Of a stretch of 64,000 nt of DNA, positions 34,132 through 45,626 are shown in pieces. Source of the stretch: Melieria omissa (lineage: Eukaryota > Arthropoda > Insecta > Diptera > Ulidiidae); the NCBI GenBank assembly GCA_963971225.1, contig OZ020270.1, positions 24,625,689 to 24,689,688 of the forward strand. The letters are read 5' to 3'. How positions within the stretch are numbered: the first letter of the stretch is position 1; each line of letters opens with the position of its first letter. A program made the position numbers and the translations under genes. The notes under the pieces are model-generated. The model did not search any database and was not told the origin of the DNA. It saw only the letters and a list, made by a program, of their open reading frames with translations.

Positions 34132-36981
34132 TCGCGCCCGCCATTGCAGATTGCAATTAGATGAGGGTGCCGGGGTCGCGTCCAGGGTTACGGCGGACGG
34201 CTGGCTGGTGATGAGTTGGCGGTGATGCTTGACTGCCTGGCTGTAAGGTAGGCTGACGGCTGGGGATTGTCGCCGATCAGCGATAATGGAGCGCTGGGAA
34301 GTGCGCTGCGGGCCTCTTTGCGGGTGATGCTCGGTGCGGACGTGCGGGGCAGTCTTGGGGGCAACTGCTGGGGTGGTCGCTAGCGCCGGATCTGCAAAAG
34401 AGGAGATGTCAGTTGAGAGCAATGATAATGTGGACATCGTTTGTGTGGGGTGTAAGCGATGGGGTTCGCCTGAGTTGCCGTCGGAGGAGTGACGGCGCTT
34501 GGGACAGGTCGCACGGGAATAGCGACTGACCCGGACCCGGGATGGGTGCTCTCGGGGTTTGTTGTATGGGGGGATGCAATGTGAAAATGCGAGAGGGCTG
34601 CAGTTTCCATCAATTGCTGTGCATATTGACGCGTGGCGTCGAGCCAACGCTTGTGTTTTACCCTTTTTCGCGGTCTCATTGGGGGCGATAGCCATCCTGC
34701 GGGGGGCGAAACGTTTGGCAGCGAAAGGGGGTGTTTGCCGTTTTGAGTCTGAGTTTGCAAGAATGGCGTGTTTGACGTGATTTGCCTTTATTTCCCTGTG
34801 TGGAAACCCTACGGGATTGAGGGCGGCAATTACGTCAGAAGGGGCTTCCTTGAGAGTAGATAGGTTTTCTCGAAGGGCGGGACCAGTGTGCGTATGGTGA
34901 TTTGGCACCACGGCGACATTTGTCAAAGGTGATGACAGGGGTACTGGACCGCTTAATATCCAACCGAATACTGTAAGTTGAGCGAGTAAGCTGCCACATA
35001 CATTTCGGTGGAAACCTTCGAGCATGATCTGCGGGATGAGATCACTGCCAATCACTATATCGATCTGCGCTGCCTCGAAGGGGTTGGGATCAGCGAGATC
35101 TAGCGTGGCGAAATCATTCAAATTTGGGGAGTTTATTTTGGAAGGGGGGAGACATTCCGTTAACTTTGGAAGCACGATGGCTTGCCCGGGGAAGTTTGTG
35201 CTCGTTTTAGGAACTGCTAATGTCAAGAAGCATATATGTTTGGCGGTTTTCACAATGTGTCCGCCCATGCCCGAGATCTGGAGGTTAGATTTCTCGATTG
35301 GCAATTTTAGGCGTCTCTGGACCTTCGAAGAAATGAAGGTGCGCTGAGAGCCTTGATCGATCAACGCTCGAACTTCGAACAACGTTCCTAAATGGTTAAT
35401 GGACACCAGTGCCGTAGGCAGAAGGGATTGGGTGCCATTATTTGAGTGAAGGGCTGGTACTGGGAGCGTACTTTGCCTTGAAGATGTGCTGGGTTGCGCA
35501 TCGGAAAGGGGAGAATGAGTAGTGGAGTTGTTGCTCGGTTGTTGGATAACCGTTGAAACCAGAGAAGTGGTCGAAGGTGATCGATTGGGGGAGTGAATGG
35601 GTTGCGCATTGCCTTTGGGGAGATGCAGCAAAGAGTGGTGCTTTTTCTGGCAGTAAACGCATGAAAAATTGCTTGTACAGTCCTGAATTAGGTGAGATGT
35701 AGCAAGACAATTTACACAGATATTATGCTTTTTCACATATGCTAATCGACTTTGGGGTGTGAGCCTTTTAAAGCTTTGGCAAGTCCGTACGGAATGATTT
35801 GCGCTGCAGAGTTTGCACGCGAAGTCCTTTTTCACTTCAGTGTGAAGATTTAAAGATCTGTGGGGCCGATTTGTGAGGACATTGGAAGATGAGGGTTGTG
35901 GTTTAGACTTGGTAGGCCGAAAGAAATTCAGCCGTTCCACTATCTCGTATCTGCAGGTCAAGAACTCATTCATTTGTGACCAGGGTGGCAGATCCTTCCG
36001 GGATGTCAACGATTGTTCCCATAAAGCTAGAGTTGCTTCGGGCAATTTTGTAGAGCATATATATACCAGCAGCGGATCCCAATTGTCAGTGTCTACGGCC
36101 TGAGACTTGAGAATAGACAGACAATTGTTTACAGAATTCTGGATCCGCTGTAGTGCCTCACTATTTTCGGTGTGGGCAGGAGTTATATTCAATAGAGATC
36201 GAATTTGGCTGTCAACGAGGATGCGTTTGTTTTCATATCGGGAACTTAGGGATTCCCACGCGAGTCTGAAATTCTCATCGGTTAGGGCGTATTGTTTAAC
36301 AATAGCACCGGCTTGGCCTTGCGTTTTGTATCGGAGGTGATACAATTTCTGGGCTGGAGTGAGCTGGGGGTGGTTAATGTATACCGCAGTAAACGTGTCC
36401 CGAAAGGACGGCCACTGCTCATAGCCCCCGAAGAAGGTTTCGGTGTCGCAAGGAGCAACTTGGAGGCAAATGTAGGAAGTATTTGCTGGTTCTAGGGGTT
36501 GAACCGGTTCCATACGCGTAGCATGCTGGGGGGACTGAGATTGGAGCATCTTAATGATGTCCAACATCTTAGCCATGCACAACTCGTATTGGTCTGTGCA
36601 GGCGTCGATCTTTTGCCTAGCCGACTCTTTAAAACCGTCGGGCTGGCTGTTGTCCTCAGCAAGGAAGACTGCCTGATGTGAGCGCATTAGCCTCTCCCAT
36701 TCGGCTTGCAGATTTTTCTGCTTAATTTGGACCAGTGATGTGGTCAAATCCTCAATGGGAGCCGATGCAAATTGTGTGCATAATTGCACGAGTCTCTCGG
36801 ACTCAAAACCAAATGTGGCAACACTGGGATCGGTTGCTTTGGGACTAGGAGGCTTGGAGCGAGTTTTGAGTGCCTCGCGAGTGACAGGAACTGTCAAATG
36901 TGCCTCAGTCGACTTTGAACATCTTGGAGAAGGAGACTCCGTTTTGTTTATTTGACGCTTAGGGGATCGCTCAACAGGCAT
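34105..36981 (-). CDS. BEL Gag-protease polyprotein, 958 codons
   Basis: One uninterrupted frame from ATG 36981 (MPVERSPKRQINKTESPSPR). A Gag region (DUF1759-like) reads FFGGYEQWPSFRDTFTAVYI, YLRYKTQGQAGAIVKQY-like and LRYKTQGQAGAIVKQYALTD. Zinc-binding motifs follow at about residues 390-450 (CKLCSANHSVRTC, CVNCLATSHLIQDC, CVYCQKKHHSLLH). The protease domain has VRALIDQGSQRTFISSKVQR (catalytic Asp in DQG rather than DTG) and IDIVIGSDLIPQIMLEGF. After GWILSGPVPLSS the tail (~230 residues, basic and Pro-rich) has no RT or IN motif. The stop lies 26 bp inside the 3-prime LTR. A long open Gag-Pro with no polymerase resembles the non-autonomous Gag-bearing LTR elements known in plants. Confidence 0.88.
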   Translation of the reverse strand: MPVERSPKRQINKTESPSPRCSKSTEAHLTVPVTREALKTRSKPPSPKATDPSVATFGFESERLVQLCTQFASAPIEDLTTSLVQIKQKNLQAEWERLMRSHQAVFLAEDNSQPDGFKESARQKIDACTDQYELCMAKMLDIIKMLQSQSPQHATRMEPVQPLEPANTSYICLQVAPCDTETFFGGYEQWPSFRDTFTAVYINHPQLTPAQKLYHLRYKTQGQAGAIVKQYALTDENFRLAWESLSSRYENKRILVDSQIRSLLNITPAHTENSEALQRIQNSVNNCLSILKSQAVDTDNWDPLLVYICSTKLPEATLALWEQSLTSRKDLPPWSQMNEFLTCRYEIVERLNFFRPTKSKPQPSSSNVLTNRPHRSLNLHTEVKKDFACKLCSANHSVRTCQSFKRLTPQSRLAYVKKHNICVNCLATSHLIQDCTSNFSCVYCQKKHHSLLHLPKGNAQPIHSPNRSPSTTSLVSTVIQQPSNNSTTHSPLSDAQPSTSSRQSTLPVPALHSNNGTQSLLPTALVSINHLGTLFEVRALIDQGSQRTFISSKVQRRLKLPIEKSNLQISGMGGHIVKTAKHICFLTLAVPKTSTNFPGQAIVLPKLTECLPPSKINSPNLNDFATLDLADPNPFEAAQIDIVIGSDLIPQIMLEGFHRNVCGSLLAQLTVFGWILSGPVPLSSPLTNVAVVPNHHTHTGPALRENLSTLKEAPSDVIAALNPVGFPHREIKANHVKHAILANSDSKRQTPPFAAKRFAPRRMAIAPNETAKKGKTQALARRHASICTAIDGNCSPLAFSHCIPPYNKPREHPSRVRVSRYSRATCPKRRHSSDGNSGEPHRLHPTQTMSTLSLLSTDISSFADPALATTPAVAPKTAPHVRTEHHPQRGPQRTSQRSIIADRRQSPAVSLPYSQAVKHHRQLITSQPSAVTLDATPAPSSNCNLQWRARCSDVLCCI

Positions 36982-38555
36982 TTTAATGGCTTAAAAAAGC
37001 TCGAAAGGGGGTTTAAAATTCGTTTGAATATAAATATAAGGTTTATGGGGAATAAACCTGAAGTATTACCGCGTCCGCGCGAACGATAATTAAAGAATGG
37101 GGAAAAATACACGAAAGTGTAAACAATTTTCAATGCGAATTTGTATATCTGTTGAGGATAGAAGTTTACAACTGTATGTGTAAACGCGTCGAGAAATTGG
37201 TATATATATATTTGGACTAAACAAGAAATATGTAAATAAGGATTGGGGATATTATTATTAAACAACCAAATTTTTAATATATAGTCAAATGTGTATCTTA
37301 ATCTGTCTTTATTTGTGTGCAAACGTGAATAAATGTTTGTATGTAAAGAGTCAGTGTTTGATAATATATATGTATATTAGTTTATTAGTGTTTACGGGTA
37401 ATAATAATATTTAGTTCTTATTATATTTTGTGTTAGGGGAATCCAACAATAATAGTGTGAACGATTAAAATTTTTGAGTACAGGTGGGGTGTTTTTGGCC
37501 CACTGTATTCGCTTGGGGTGACAACAGCTGTGCACTGAGTATGTATGTGCAGCACTATTGAAAATTTTCTAAGTCTCAGAAAATTGTTCAATGTGCTGCG
37601 AAAAAAGGCTACTCGTCCCACTGTATTCGAGTTTGCTTACTTCTGCCAGCGAGAGTGGTAAAATTGCTTAGGCAGAAGTGCGAATAAGCAATTGCACTTG
37701 GAAGCAGCAGCGGGAGTGCTCGTTGCTCCGTGCTTGCGTATGTCGCACAAAAACAAAACACGAAAATGCGTACAAGTGGGAGTGTGGGAATGCAGCGGGA
37801 GAAATGCTGCACTAGAACAGTGCGTCTTTGCTGGCTGCAGCTGAGATTTTGCTGCTTCGGCAGCGAAGGTCGCACAAAAGAGACTGCGAAATGTACAATG
37901 CGCAGAATTATGTGCAGTAGCGGAATTGCTAACTGCACTGCGCTGTTTTGTACTTGGGGAAAATGCACGATAAGCGAGCAGTGGCGGGGTACCAGAATAT
38001 AAAAATTAACTCTGGACTTTTATATATATTTGGAGGAAATATATTTTTTGTTATTGAGTGTTATTTATATGAAAATAATATAACTGTGTCGCTTATCTGT
38101 TTTGGGGCCCCGTGGCCGAGATTGGGGACCTCCTGCTGGATCTGTGTGTACGCTGCTGTGCTGTGATGAGTGTGCTGTTGTTTGTGGAGTTGTCTTCCTT
38201 CCTGTCTTATGTTCTGCGTTGTGGGTGTGTGTTGTTGTTGTGGTTTTTGATGTGTGAGTTTTTGTTGTTGCACTACACTGCACTTTTTGTGTGATTTGTG
38301 TTGTCACTGTTTGTTCACTATTATTATTTGCTAATTTTTAGTTTTTCACTTTTATAACTATGGTTTTTGTTTTGATTTGTTTTGATGAGTGTCGTTTCAC
38401 TTTTAGTTTTTGCACTTGAAATTGTTGCACTTGTTGGGAATTGTTTTGTGTTTAAAAATGTTGAAAAGTTTATCACTGTTTGTAATTGTTAGTTGTTTTG
38501 TATTTTGTTATTTGTTGTATACGCGGCGCGAGTTCGCGTAGGCTCGAAGGACCAA
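36982..38555 (-). other. Leader region of BEL 2
   Basis: About 1.57 kb between the 5-prime LTR and the Gag ATG. Next to the LTR the minus strand reads TTGGTCCTTCGAGCC, a probable primer-binding site. No convincing ORF. Near 38200-38520 it is T/G-rich on the plus strand (TGTTGTTG runs). Confidence 0.7.
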
Positions 38556-38780
38556 TGTTCGGATTCGTGCGGAGCGGTAGAAAAAAATACGCCGTGGTTC
38601 GGGGTTGGCTGTTCTTTATTGAACGTATGAAATACAAGTGTTACACGAAACATTAAACGATACGACCGGCTCAAGCCGGGGAGCAAAAATAGGGGGAACA
38701 TGAATACAAAAGGAGACGGAAAGGTTGGGATTAGTGATGGGATGGACGGATCACTAAATACAGCACAGTACATCTGAACA
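38556..38780 (-). repeat. 5-prime LTR of BEL 2
   Basis: 225 bp, the same as the other LTR except for one A fewer in an A-run (GAGCAAAAATAGG versus GAGCAAAAAATAGG). The near-identity shows recent insertion. Confidence 0.93.
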
Positions 38781-39160
38781 CCATATAATCAATAGTTTTT
38801 CCATTTTTTTCATAATCCAGTTTCTTTGGCGTGTTAATTTCGAGACATTTAAAGGTGCAGCAGATTGCAAATATGTTTTAATGTCTTCTTTTTTATCGCG
38901 AATAGTTTAAATGGTAAATTTCGCAAGTCCCATTGCCTTGCAAATTTCAACAATTTTCTCTCCAGCTTCTATACGACGTAATACTTCTAGTTTAGTTCCT
39001 AGCGTGACTGATTTTCGGCATCTCTTTTTATCAGTCTCCGAAGTCGATAATCGTTTCGGTGGCATTTTGTCTAAAAAATAATGAAATTATAAAATAAGTT
39101 TAATAAAAATAAAAATTTTTAATTTGTACATATATATGTACATATGTACATATGTACTTA

Positions 39161-40800
39161 CACTAGTCAGAATAAGTTTGCGTACAGGCAAGTCAAAAAT
39201 ATTTTATGATTAATTTTGACCTCAAAAATGGGTTCTCTGTTTATAAAAACTTATCCACATTATTCATATATGCCTAAACTGCACTTTTTGTTCTGTTTTA
39301 GATGAATTAAAATAATAATTTTCCATGTATTCGTATTTATTGACAATATACTCACAAAACGGTGCAGAATAAGTTTGCGTACAAAACTAATAACGGGAAC
39401 TTCCGGTTATGCTCTTTATTTTTTTTGGAAAATTTGTATTCCATTGAACAGTAAACGGACTTGTAAGTTATTCTGAACCGTATATGTGCTTGAAATTTTA
39501 TAGAAAGCAATAGAATTCAACAGAAAAATATTAAAAATGGATAAAGAATAATCTTACAAAAACTTTTCAAACTTGACAAAAAATTTCATGAAATTAGAGA
39601 AACTTTTGGGAGAGCACATTCGTCATTTCAAAAAGCCATCTTAAATCTAAAAAAAAACAGAAAATCTTGTTTGGTTACTACGATCTAACCATTTTCTTAA
39701 GTTACCCGAGCAAGAGGATTCGATTGTTTGCGATCAGTGCATCACAATCTAAGGCTAGTTGCATCCAATATCTTCAGAAATGTACAGAAATATTTTATAA
39801 ACCCCATTAGCAGTGACTTTATAAGAAAAGTTCTGAAAAAAACATACTTCCCCTACATAACAGCATGTAAGAAGCCCATATTTAGCTTACTTACAAGGAG
39901 CACAGAATTGCTTTCGTAAAAGAGTCCATCAAGGAGTCTAAAAAAACGGATTTCCGGGACGAAATGTTGTTATCTATAAAATGCATTAAAGATGCATTAA
40001 AAGGCATCAACTAATTTGAACAGGATCCTGTTAATAACAAAAATCTGAAATTAACAGTGAAGCATAGCATATGTGGAGATATGGTATGGGGTGTTGTTTT
40101 ATTCAGAAATGCTTCCGGGGGGTTATTTACATATTCTAAAAGCTTATGTAAGCCAAGGTTTCAAAATTTTGGATCAGATTCCAACATATCTTTTCAACCT
40201 TAGCGCGCAATGCATACGATGCGAAGCTATGTTTGCTATTAACTGGCTCAACAAAGCTGCAAAAGTCCCTCCCTAGTCACCTACCGTGCATCTAATTGAG
40301 TATATAAGGGGTTCAGTTAAGCCCTGAGCCCAACAACACTCCATCTTTTAAGATATAGATAACCAATACAACAATTCAAGGAAATAACAAAATAACCGCT
40401 GAAAAAACACCGAATTTAAAAAAATTTCCGCCGAAACTTCTGCGGTGAGTTCAAACGAGAAAATAAAATTCACAAAGTTATTAATTTTTGGACAAAACTT
40501 AGTTTCAATTGAATTTTAACTACATAATCTCATCTTGTACGCAAACTTTTTCTGAGGTGAATTCATAACATATTTTGTTTTTGGCCCTCCTTTTACAGTT
40601 TGGTCAAGTTTTTGTTATTATTATCTTAATGGAATAAAAGAATGGAATAAGTTTACGGAATAATGGAATAAGTTTACGGAAAAAATAAAAAATATTTTGT
40701 TTTTGAAAAATATTTTGTTTTTGAAAAATTAGTTTAAGTGATTTATTGTTCATATGAAAAAACTACGTACCCCTTGTACGCAAACTTATTCTGACTAGTG
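39161..40800 (+). mobile_element. Tc1-like element B
   Basis: CACTAGTCAGAATAAGTTTG at 39161 and inverted at 40800, flanked by TA (39159-39160 and 40801-40802). Extra inner copies of GTACGCAAACTT-type sequence occur at ~39365 and ~40539. The transposase is a relic (KKPIFSLLTRSTELLS near 39880; LPGGYLHILKAYVSQGFKIL near 40110). 1640 bp. Confidence 0.9.
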
Positions 40801-41789
40801 TACGTACCAAAAATGTCCGTAATTGTTTCCAATTTTTCCAGTTAATGTGTAACAATTAGTAATATATATGAATAAAACACGTACAGACACGTTTAAACCA
40901 GTCGCTTTATGAGCACACACTGAATAACGCTCGTAAACAAGAGGAGATAGAAAGGAGTGTGCATCATGAATGTGCTTGCGCAACATTGGCAACATGTGGA
41001 TATATCGCAGGGACCCAAAACAACAGTTATGCATTTTTAAAAATTCGAAAACGTTGCCCATTTTTAAGAGATATTTATAAATGTTGGACAATAATTATTA
41101 TGAGGGGAAAAATACTTTTTTCGCAATTGCGTAACTATTATTCGTGAGAAATATTTTTTTCTGTTGCCTTATAACTATTATCAGCAAGAAATATTTTTTC
41201 CATTGCTCGGTAACGTTTATTTGTTGAAAAATATTTTTTACGTCATCGCATAACTGTTATGAGAGAAAAATATTTTTTACGTTGCTCGGTAACGTTTGAA
41301 TCTGTTATTCCACCGGTGAGTGTGCTCGTGATTTAGAACTTGAGTGGTTCAGAACTTGGATAAGTTTTGCATACAAAATGCATTGGTGCCGGTATTTTCA
41401 ACGTAAAAAATATATATTGCAAAATAATAGTTATCATTCAACGGAAAAAAAATCCCATTCACAATAGTTACTGCCAACGGAAAAAATATTTCCCACAAAA
41501 TAAACGTTACCGAGAAACGTGATATATCGACATCGAAAAAATTTTTTTTTTGCCGTTATAGCGAAACATTTTAGGCCGTAAATCGAAAACGTGCCCTAAT
41601 TGAAGAAGGCCGTTATAGCGAAAGGCCGTATAAAGAGCGGCCGTATAGCAAGGTATGGGTGTACTTGAAATGCAGATTATCGCCCAGATTCCATACAAAA
41701 TACCAAAAACAAACTTTTGGTAACTTTTGCAATCAAAAATTGATTTGAAGTAATAGACAAGAAAATTTGTTTTTTTATTTATAAATAAA

Positions 41790-41852
41790 GATTGCCGCAA
41801 CATTTTATGTTTATAATTGTTTATGTTGTAAAAATAAAATGTTGCGGCAATC
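41790..41852. repeat. Short perfect hairpin
   Basis: GATTGCCGCAACATTTTA and its exact complement are separated by ~27 bp. It lies ~130 bp outside the Tigger terminus. No TSD was found; it may be a minimal MITE. Confidence 0.7.
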
Positions 41853-41931
41853 CTTTCAAATTTGGTGTTTCTTTAATCTAGCATTTTATACGTGCTGCAA
41901 CTGCTATTATTTTGACCGTAGGTGTACATTA

Positions 41932-42296
41932 AGGTGGGTCGCGAAAAAAAATTGGTGTTGTCACCACCTAAAAATAAAATTCAGAGTGTTTAATGACTTT
42001 TTCGAAAATATTGCGATTCTGAGGTAAGCCAATTGTGAGCGGTTTTGCTTCAAAAATACCTCTAATTATCATGTTAACTCAATAAATTAACAAAAAAAAT
42101 TATTCGAAAATGTCCAACAACAAAAAAGTTACACCCAAAAAACATGATAATTAGAGGTATTTTTGAAGCAAAACCGCTCACAATTGGCTTACCTCAGAAT
42201 CGCAATATTTTCCAAATAGTCATTAAACACTCTGAATTTTATTTTTAGGTGGTGACTGAAACGTGATTTTTATTTTGCATGGAGTGCGACCCATCT
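41932..42296. mobile_element. Foldback MITE, 365 bp
   Basis: Ends AGGTGGGTCGC (41932) and GCGACCCATCT (42296), flanked by TA (41930-41931 and 42297-42298). Nearly the whole element is two ~150-bp inverted arms around a ~50-bp loop. No ORF. The transcript would form a long hairpin. Confidence 0.9.
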
Positions 42297-42917
42297 TAGT
42301 GTACATGTGATGAGTTTACTTTTAAAGTGATGTCAAGGTCGGCGCGCCGACCGCGTTATTCTCTGTGCGCCCGGAACCTTTTCTTCTTTTTCTCGAAACC
42401 ATGTTTTTCAAACTGGTAGACATAATATCTCAAGTTTTACTAAGCCGATTTGCTTCAAATTTTAACTGAATATTCTACGTACATGTCGCTATCGTACTGT
42501 CTAAAATTGTGTCTATACAATAAGTAGTTTTTTTCTTAATCCAACATTTACTTTGAAAAAAAACCCTCAAATCACATATATTTTTTAAATTTGCATAACT
42601 TTTCTAAATTTCAATATTTTTACTTTTCCGTACTTCACACGATAGCTGACGTTACACAGATTCTAAAAAAAATTTTTGTTTTTTGTTTCTGACTTCCGAG
42701 ACAGCTGCAATCACGTCTACCGTTTTCCCCTACGCTGGAAACGACTTAATTTCAACTCGCTCTGGAAGCCGTAATTTTTGTGTATGCGAACAGTAAAAAT
42801 TATTTTGTGTACATATACATATATGGCAGAAAACAAAAATTGAATATCTTTTATATTTCTGAGAAAAAAATTCTTGAAAATCTACCTGAAAAAGGCGCGT
42901 CACTACGGAATACCCCC
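42297..42917. other. No gene seen; G/C hairpin and possible TTAA-element end
   Basis: Contains the palindrome GGTCGGCGCGCCGACC near 42339. Just before TTAA at 42918 it reads ACGGAATACCCCC, similar to the C-rich end of the TTAA MITEs. No coding sequence recognised. Confidence 0.35.
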
Positions 42918-42921
42918 TTAA

Positions 42922-43157
42922 CCCTGCTGCTAGGTTAAGCCCATTTGGTCCAATTTTTTGCTTGTTTCCTTTGTAACTTTTGACTAACTATTTAACTATT
43001 AACTATTTTTACATCAGTTATGTTGAGTAAAGAATGAATAATAATATTTACGCAATATTGAACCAAAATAAATACAAAAAATTTTTGAATAAATTGTTGT
43101 TTTGTACGAAAATTGCAGTATGGACCAAATGGTCCCTTTTCTAACCTAACAGCAGGG
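42922..43157. mobile_element. piggyBac-like MITE, 236 bp
   Basis: CCCTGCTGCTAGGTTA at 42922 and TAACCTAACAGCAGGG ending 43157, flanked by TTAA (42918-42921 and 43158-43161). Inner inverted GGACCAAATGG(T)CC motifs follow. No coding capacity. Confidence 0.88.
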
Positions 43158-43161
43158 TTAA

Positions 43162-43778
43162 GAAAAGATGTGGCCATTTTCCCTGTTAATGTTTTCTCAA
43201 AATTTGCAAAGCTGAGGTTTTTACATCACTTTTAATTCAAACTATTTTTCTAAATTAAAAATCTGAAAATTGGCAAAACCTTATCTAAAAAGTATGTGAA
43301 AGTATGTTCCTGGACTTTTTTTTATTTTAAGAATCATTCTTTCTTTGTCGGATAATGTTATAACATTCTCCGATATCTGCTGATCTCAGAAAATATTAAA
43401 TCATCGTGTCATGCGTTTGTGTTGCCAATAAAAATGAATAAAAACATATTTTAAATACTTATTATGATTTATAAAGATGCACAAAATTACTATTACGTGA
43501 AAGTTTTGAGGTCATTTATCGAAAGAAACGTTTTTATAGGCTTTTTAACTTGTACAAGAAGAAAATTACATTAATATTGATTCGGAAAGTTTATTGTTTT
43601 CATTGTAAAATTATTTGTACGCAGGCAAAATCGAAATTAGTATTAAAATGTTCTCTATTTTAGTGAATTATGATAACAACTATTGTATTTTTACAGTAAT
43701 TGCCCAGTTATCTTAAGATATTTGATCTTTCAAACATTTCTTTAATACTTGATAAAAGAATATAGCTTTCTGTACCGA
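43162..43778. other. No gene seen
   Basis: AT-rich unassigned sequence. Confidence 0.4.
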
Positions 43779-45092
43779 CACTAGTCAGAATAAGTTTGCG
43801 TACAGGCAAATTAAAATTGTAATATGATTCATTTTGACCTCAAAAATGGGTTTTCTGTTTATTAAAACTTATCCACATTTTTCATATATGCCTTAACTGC
43901 ACTTTTTGTTCTTTTTTAGATGCATTAAAATAATAATTTTCCATGTATTCGTATTTATTGACAATATACTCACAAAACGGTGCAGAATAAGTTTGCGTAC
44001 AAAACTAATAACGGGAATTTGCGGTTATGCTCTTTATTGTTTTTGGAAATTTTGTATGTGCTTGAAATTTTATAGAAAGCAATAGAATCCAACAGAAAAA
44101 AATTTAAAATGAATAAAAGAATAATCTTACCAACACTTTCCAAAATTGACAAAAAATTTCATGAAATTATGGAAACTTTTGGGAGAGCACATTCGTCATT
44201 TCAAAAAAAATCAAAATCTCGAAAAAAACAGAAAATCTTGCTTCGTGACTACGATCTGGCCATCTTCTTAAGCTACCCGAGCAAGAGGATTACATTGTTT
44301 GCGATCAGTGTATCATAATCTAAGGCTAGTTGCATCCAATGTCCTCAGAAATGTACAGAAATATTTTATAAAACCCAGTAGCAGTGACTTTATAAGAATA
44401 TACCTGAAAAAACATATTTGCCCTACACGACAGCATGTAAGAAGCCCATATTTAGCTTACAAGGAGCACAGAATTGCTTTCTTAAAAGAATCCATTAAAG
44501 AGTCTAGAAAACCGGGTTTCCGGGACGATGTGTTGTTATCTTTAGAAAGTGGGACGATTTATTATTATCTGATAATGGTTGGCATATTTGGCATTAAAAG
44601 GCATCAACTAATTTGAAGAGGATCCTGTTAATAACAAAAATCTAAAATTAACAGTGAAGCATAGCATGTGTGGGGGTATGGTATGGGGCTACATGTCAGC
44701 AAAAAGAGTAACCAGGCTGTTTTTTTATTCATATTCACATATTCTAAAAGCTTATGTAAACCCAGGTTTCAAAACTTTGCATCAGATTCCAACATTTATT
44801 TTCAACTTTACGATGACCTTAGGGCGCAATGCATACGATGGGAGGCTATGGTTGCTATTAACTGGCTCAACAAAGTTGAAAAAGTTCCTCCCAAGTCACC
44901 TAACGTGCATCTAATTGATTATGATGAATTCATAACATATTTTGTTTTTGGCCCTTCTTTTACGGTTAATGCAATAAAAGAACTAAGTTTACGGAAGAAA
45001 TAAAAAAGATTTTGTTTTTGAAAATGACTTTAAGTGATTGATTTTTCATATGGAAAAACTACGTAGCCCTTGTACGTGTATTCTGGCTAGTG
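43779..45092 (+). mobile_element. Tc1-like element C
   Basis: Starts CACTAGTCAGAATAAG and ends GGCTAGTG before TA at 45093. The right TIR has lost several bases (TGTACGTGTATTCTGG instead of the longer form). Relics of the transposase: SPYLAYKEHRIAFLKES near 44450 and GGMVWGYMSAKRV near 44670. 1314 bp. The left flank lacks TA. Confidence 0.82.
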
Positions 45093-45626
45093 TACATACA
45101 CTAGTCAGAATAAGTTTGCGTACAAGGGGTACGTAGTTTTTTCATATGAAAAATAAATCACTTAAAGTAATTTTGCAAAAACAAAATATTTTTTATTTCT
45201 TCCGTAAACTTAGTTCTTTTATTCCATTAACCGTAAAAGAAGGGCCAAAAACAAAATATGTTATGAATTCATCATGAATTCATTCATTCAGTGTATGTAC
45301 ACTAGTCAGAATACACGTACAAGGGCTACGTAGTTTTTCCATATGAAAAATCAATCACTTAAAGTCATTTTCAAAAACAAAATCTTTTTTATTTCTTCCG
45401 TAAACTTACAGCCCTATTCTGGCAAACCTAACAAAACTCACCATGCTGACAATTGAATGGATTCTATCAATTGATAGATTTTCGTATTCTGACCATTTTT
45501 GAAAAGCTCTTTATCTAACACTTGTCAGAGAAGTTGTCAGGTACGTAGAAGGAGCGCAAAAAATACTTGCAAAGAAGCAATTGAAGTTAAAAATTTGGAA
45601 ACATTTCAGCATGTTCGGTGTTTGCA

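Larger units (their letters stand above)
33906..38780 (-). mobile_element. BEL/Pao element 2: young, Gag-protease only
   Basis: Two LTRs (33906-34131, 226 bp; 38556-38780, 225 bp) that differ by a single base indel, beginning TG and ending CA, flanked by the 5-bp duplication CCATA (33901-33905 and 38781-38785). 4875 bp. The internal part has a ~1.57 kb leader and one open gene for Gag and protease; RT, RNase H and integrase are absent. It must have been moved by enzymes from another BEL element. Confidence 0.95.
32468..39065 (-). pseudogene. Tigger-type transposase split by a BEL insertion
   Basis: Starts at the ATG at 39065 ([20 protein letters not shown]), with the N-terminal [23 protein letters not shown] and one in-frame stop after GLAKFTI. 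It reaches KKMEKLLIIW, where the BEL element (33906-38780) is inserted, and resumes IWVEDNNKRRMPMSQITIQE with the CENP-B-type HTH (GWFEKFKNRFNLHNLK). A 20-bp tandem duplication at 33701-33730 then breaks the frame. The DDE part is long and open: VFNVDETGLYWKRMP (first Asp), LILDNAPGHP (second) and LIQPMDQGAIATFK (third), ending at 32468. Before the insertions it was close to intact. Confidence 0.9.
31485..41661 (-). mobile_element. Tigger/pogo element with three insertions
   Basis: Termini CACCCATACCTCGCTATACG (31485) and, inverted, CACCCATACCTTGCTATACG (41661), flanked by TA at 31483-31484 and 41662-41663. Contains a minus-strand Tigger transposase broken by a BEL element (33906-38780); also nested are a deleted mariner (31698-32438) and Tc1-like copy B (39161-40800). 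Without insertions about 2.9 kb, normal for Tigger. Confidence 0.92.

Noticed and set aside
38061..38307. Gln/Thr-rich minus-strand ORFs
   Set aside because: Low-complexity leader of BEL 2 with no domain.
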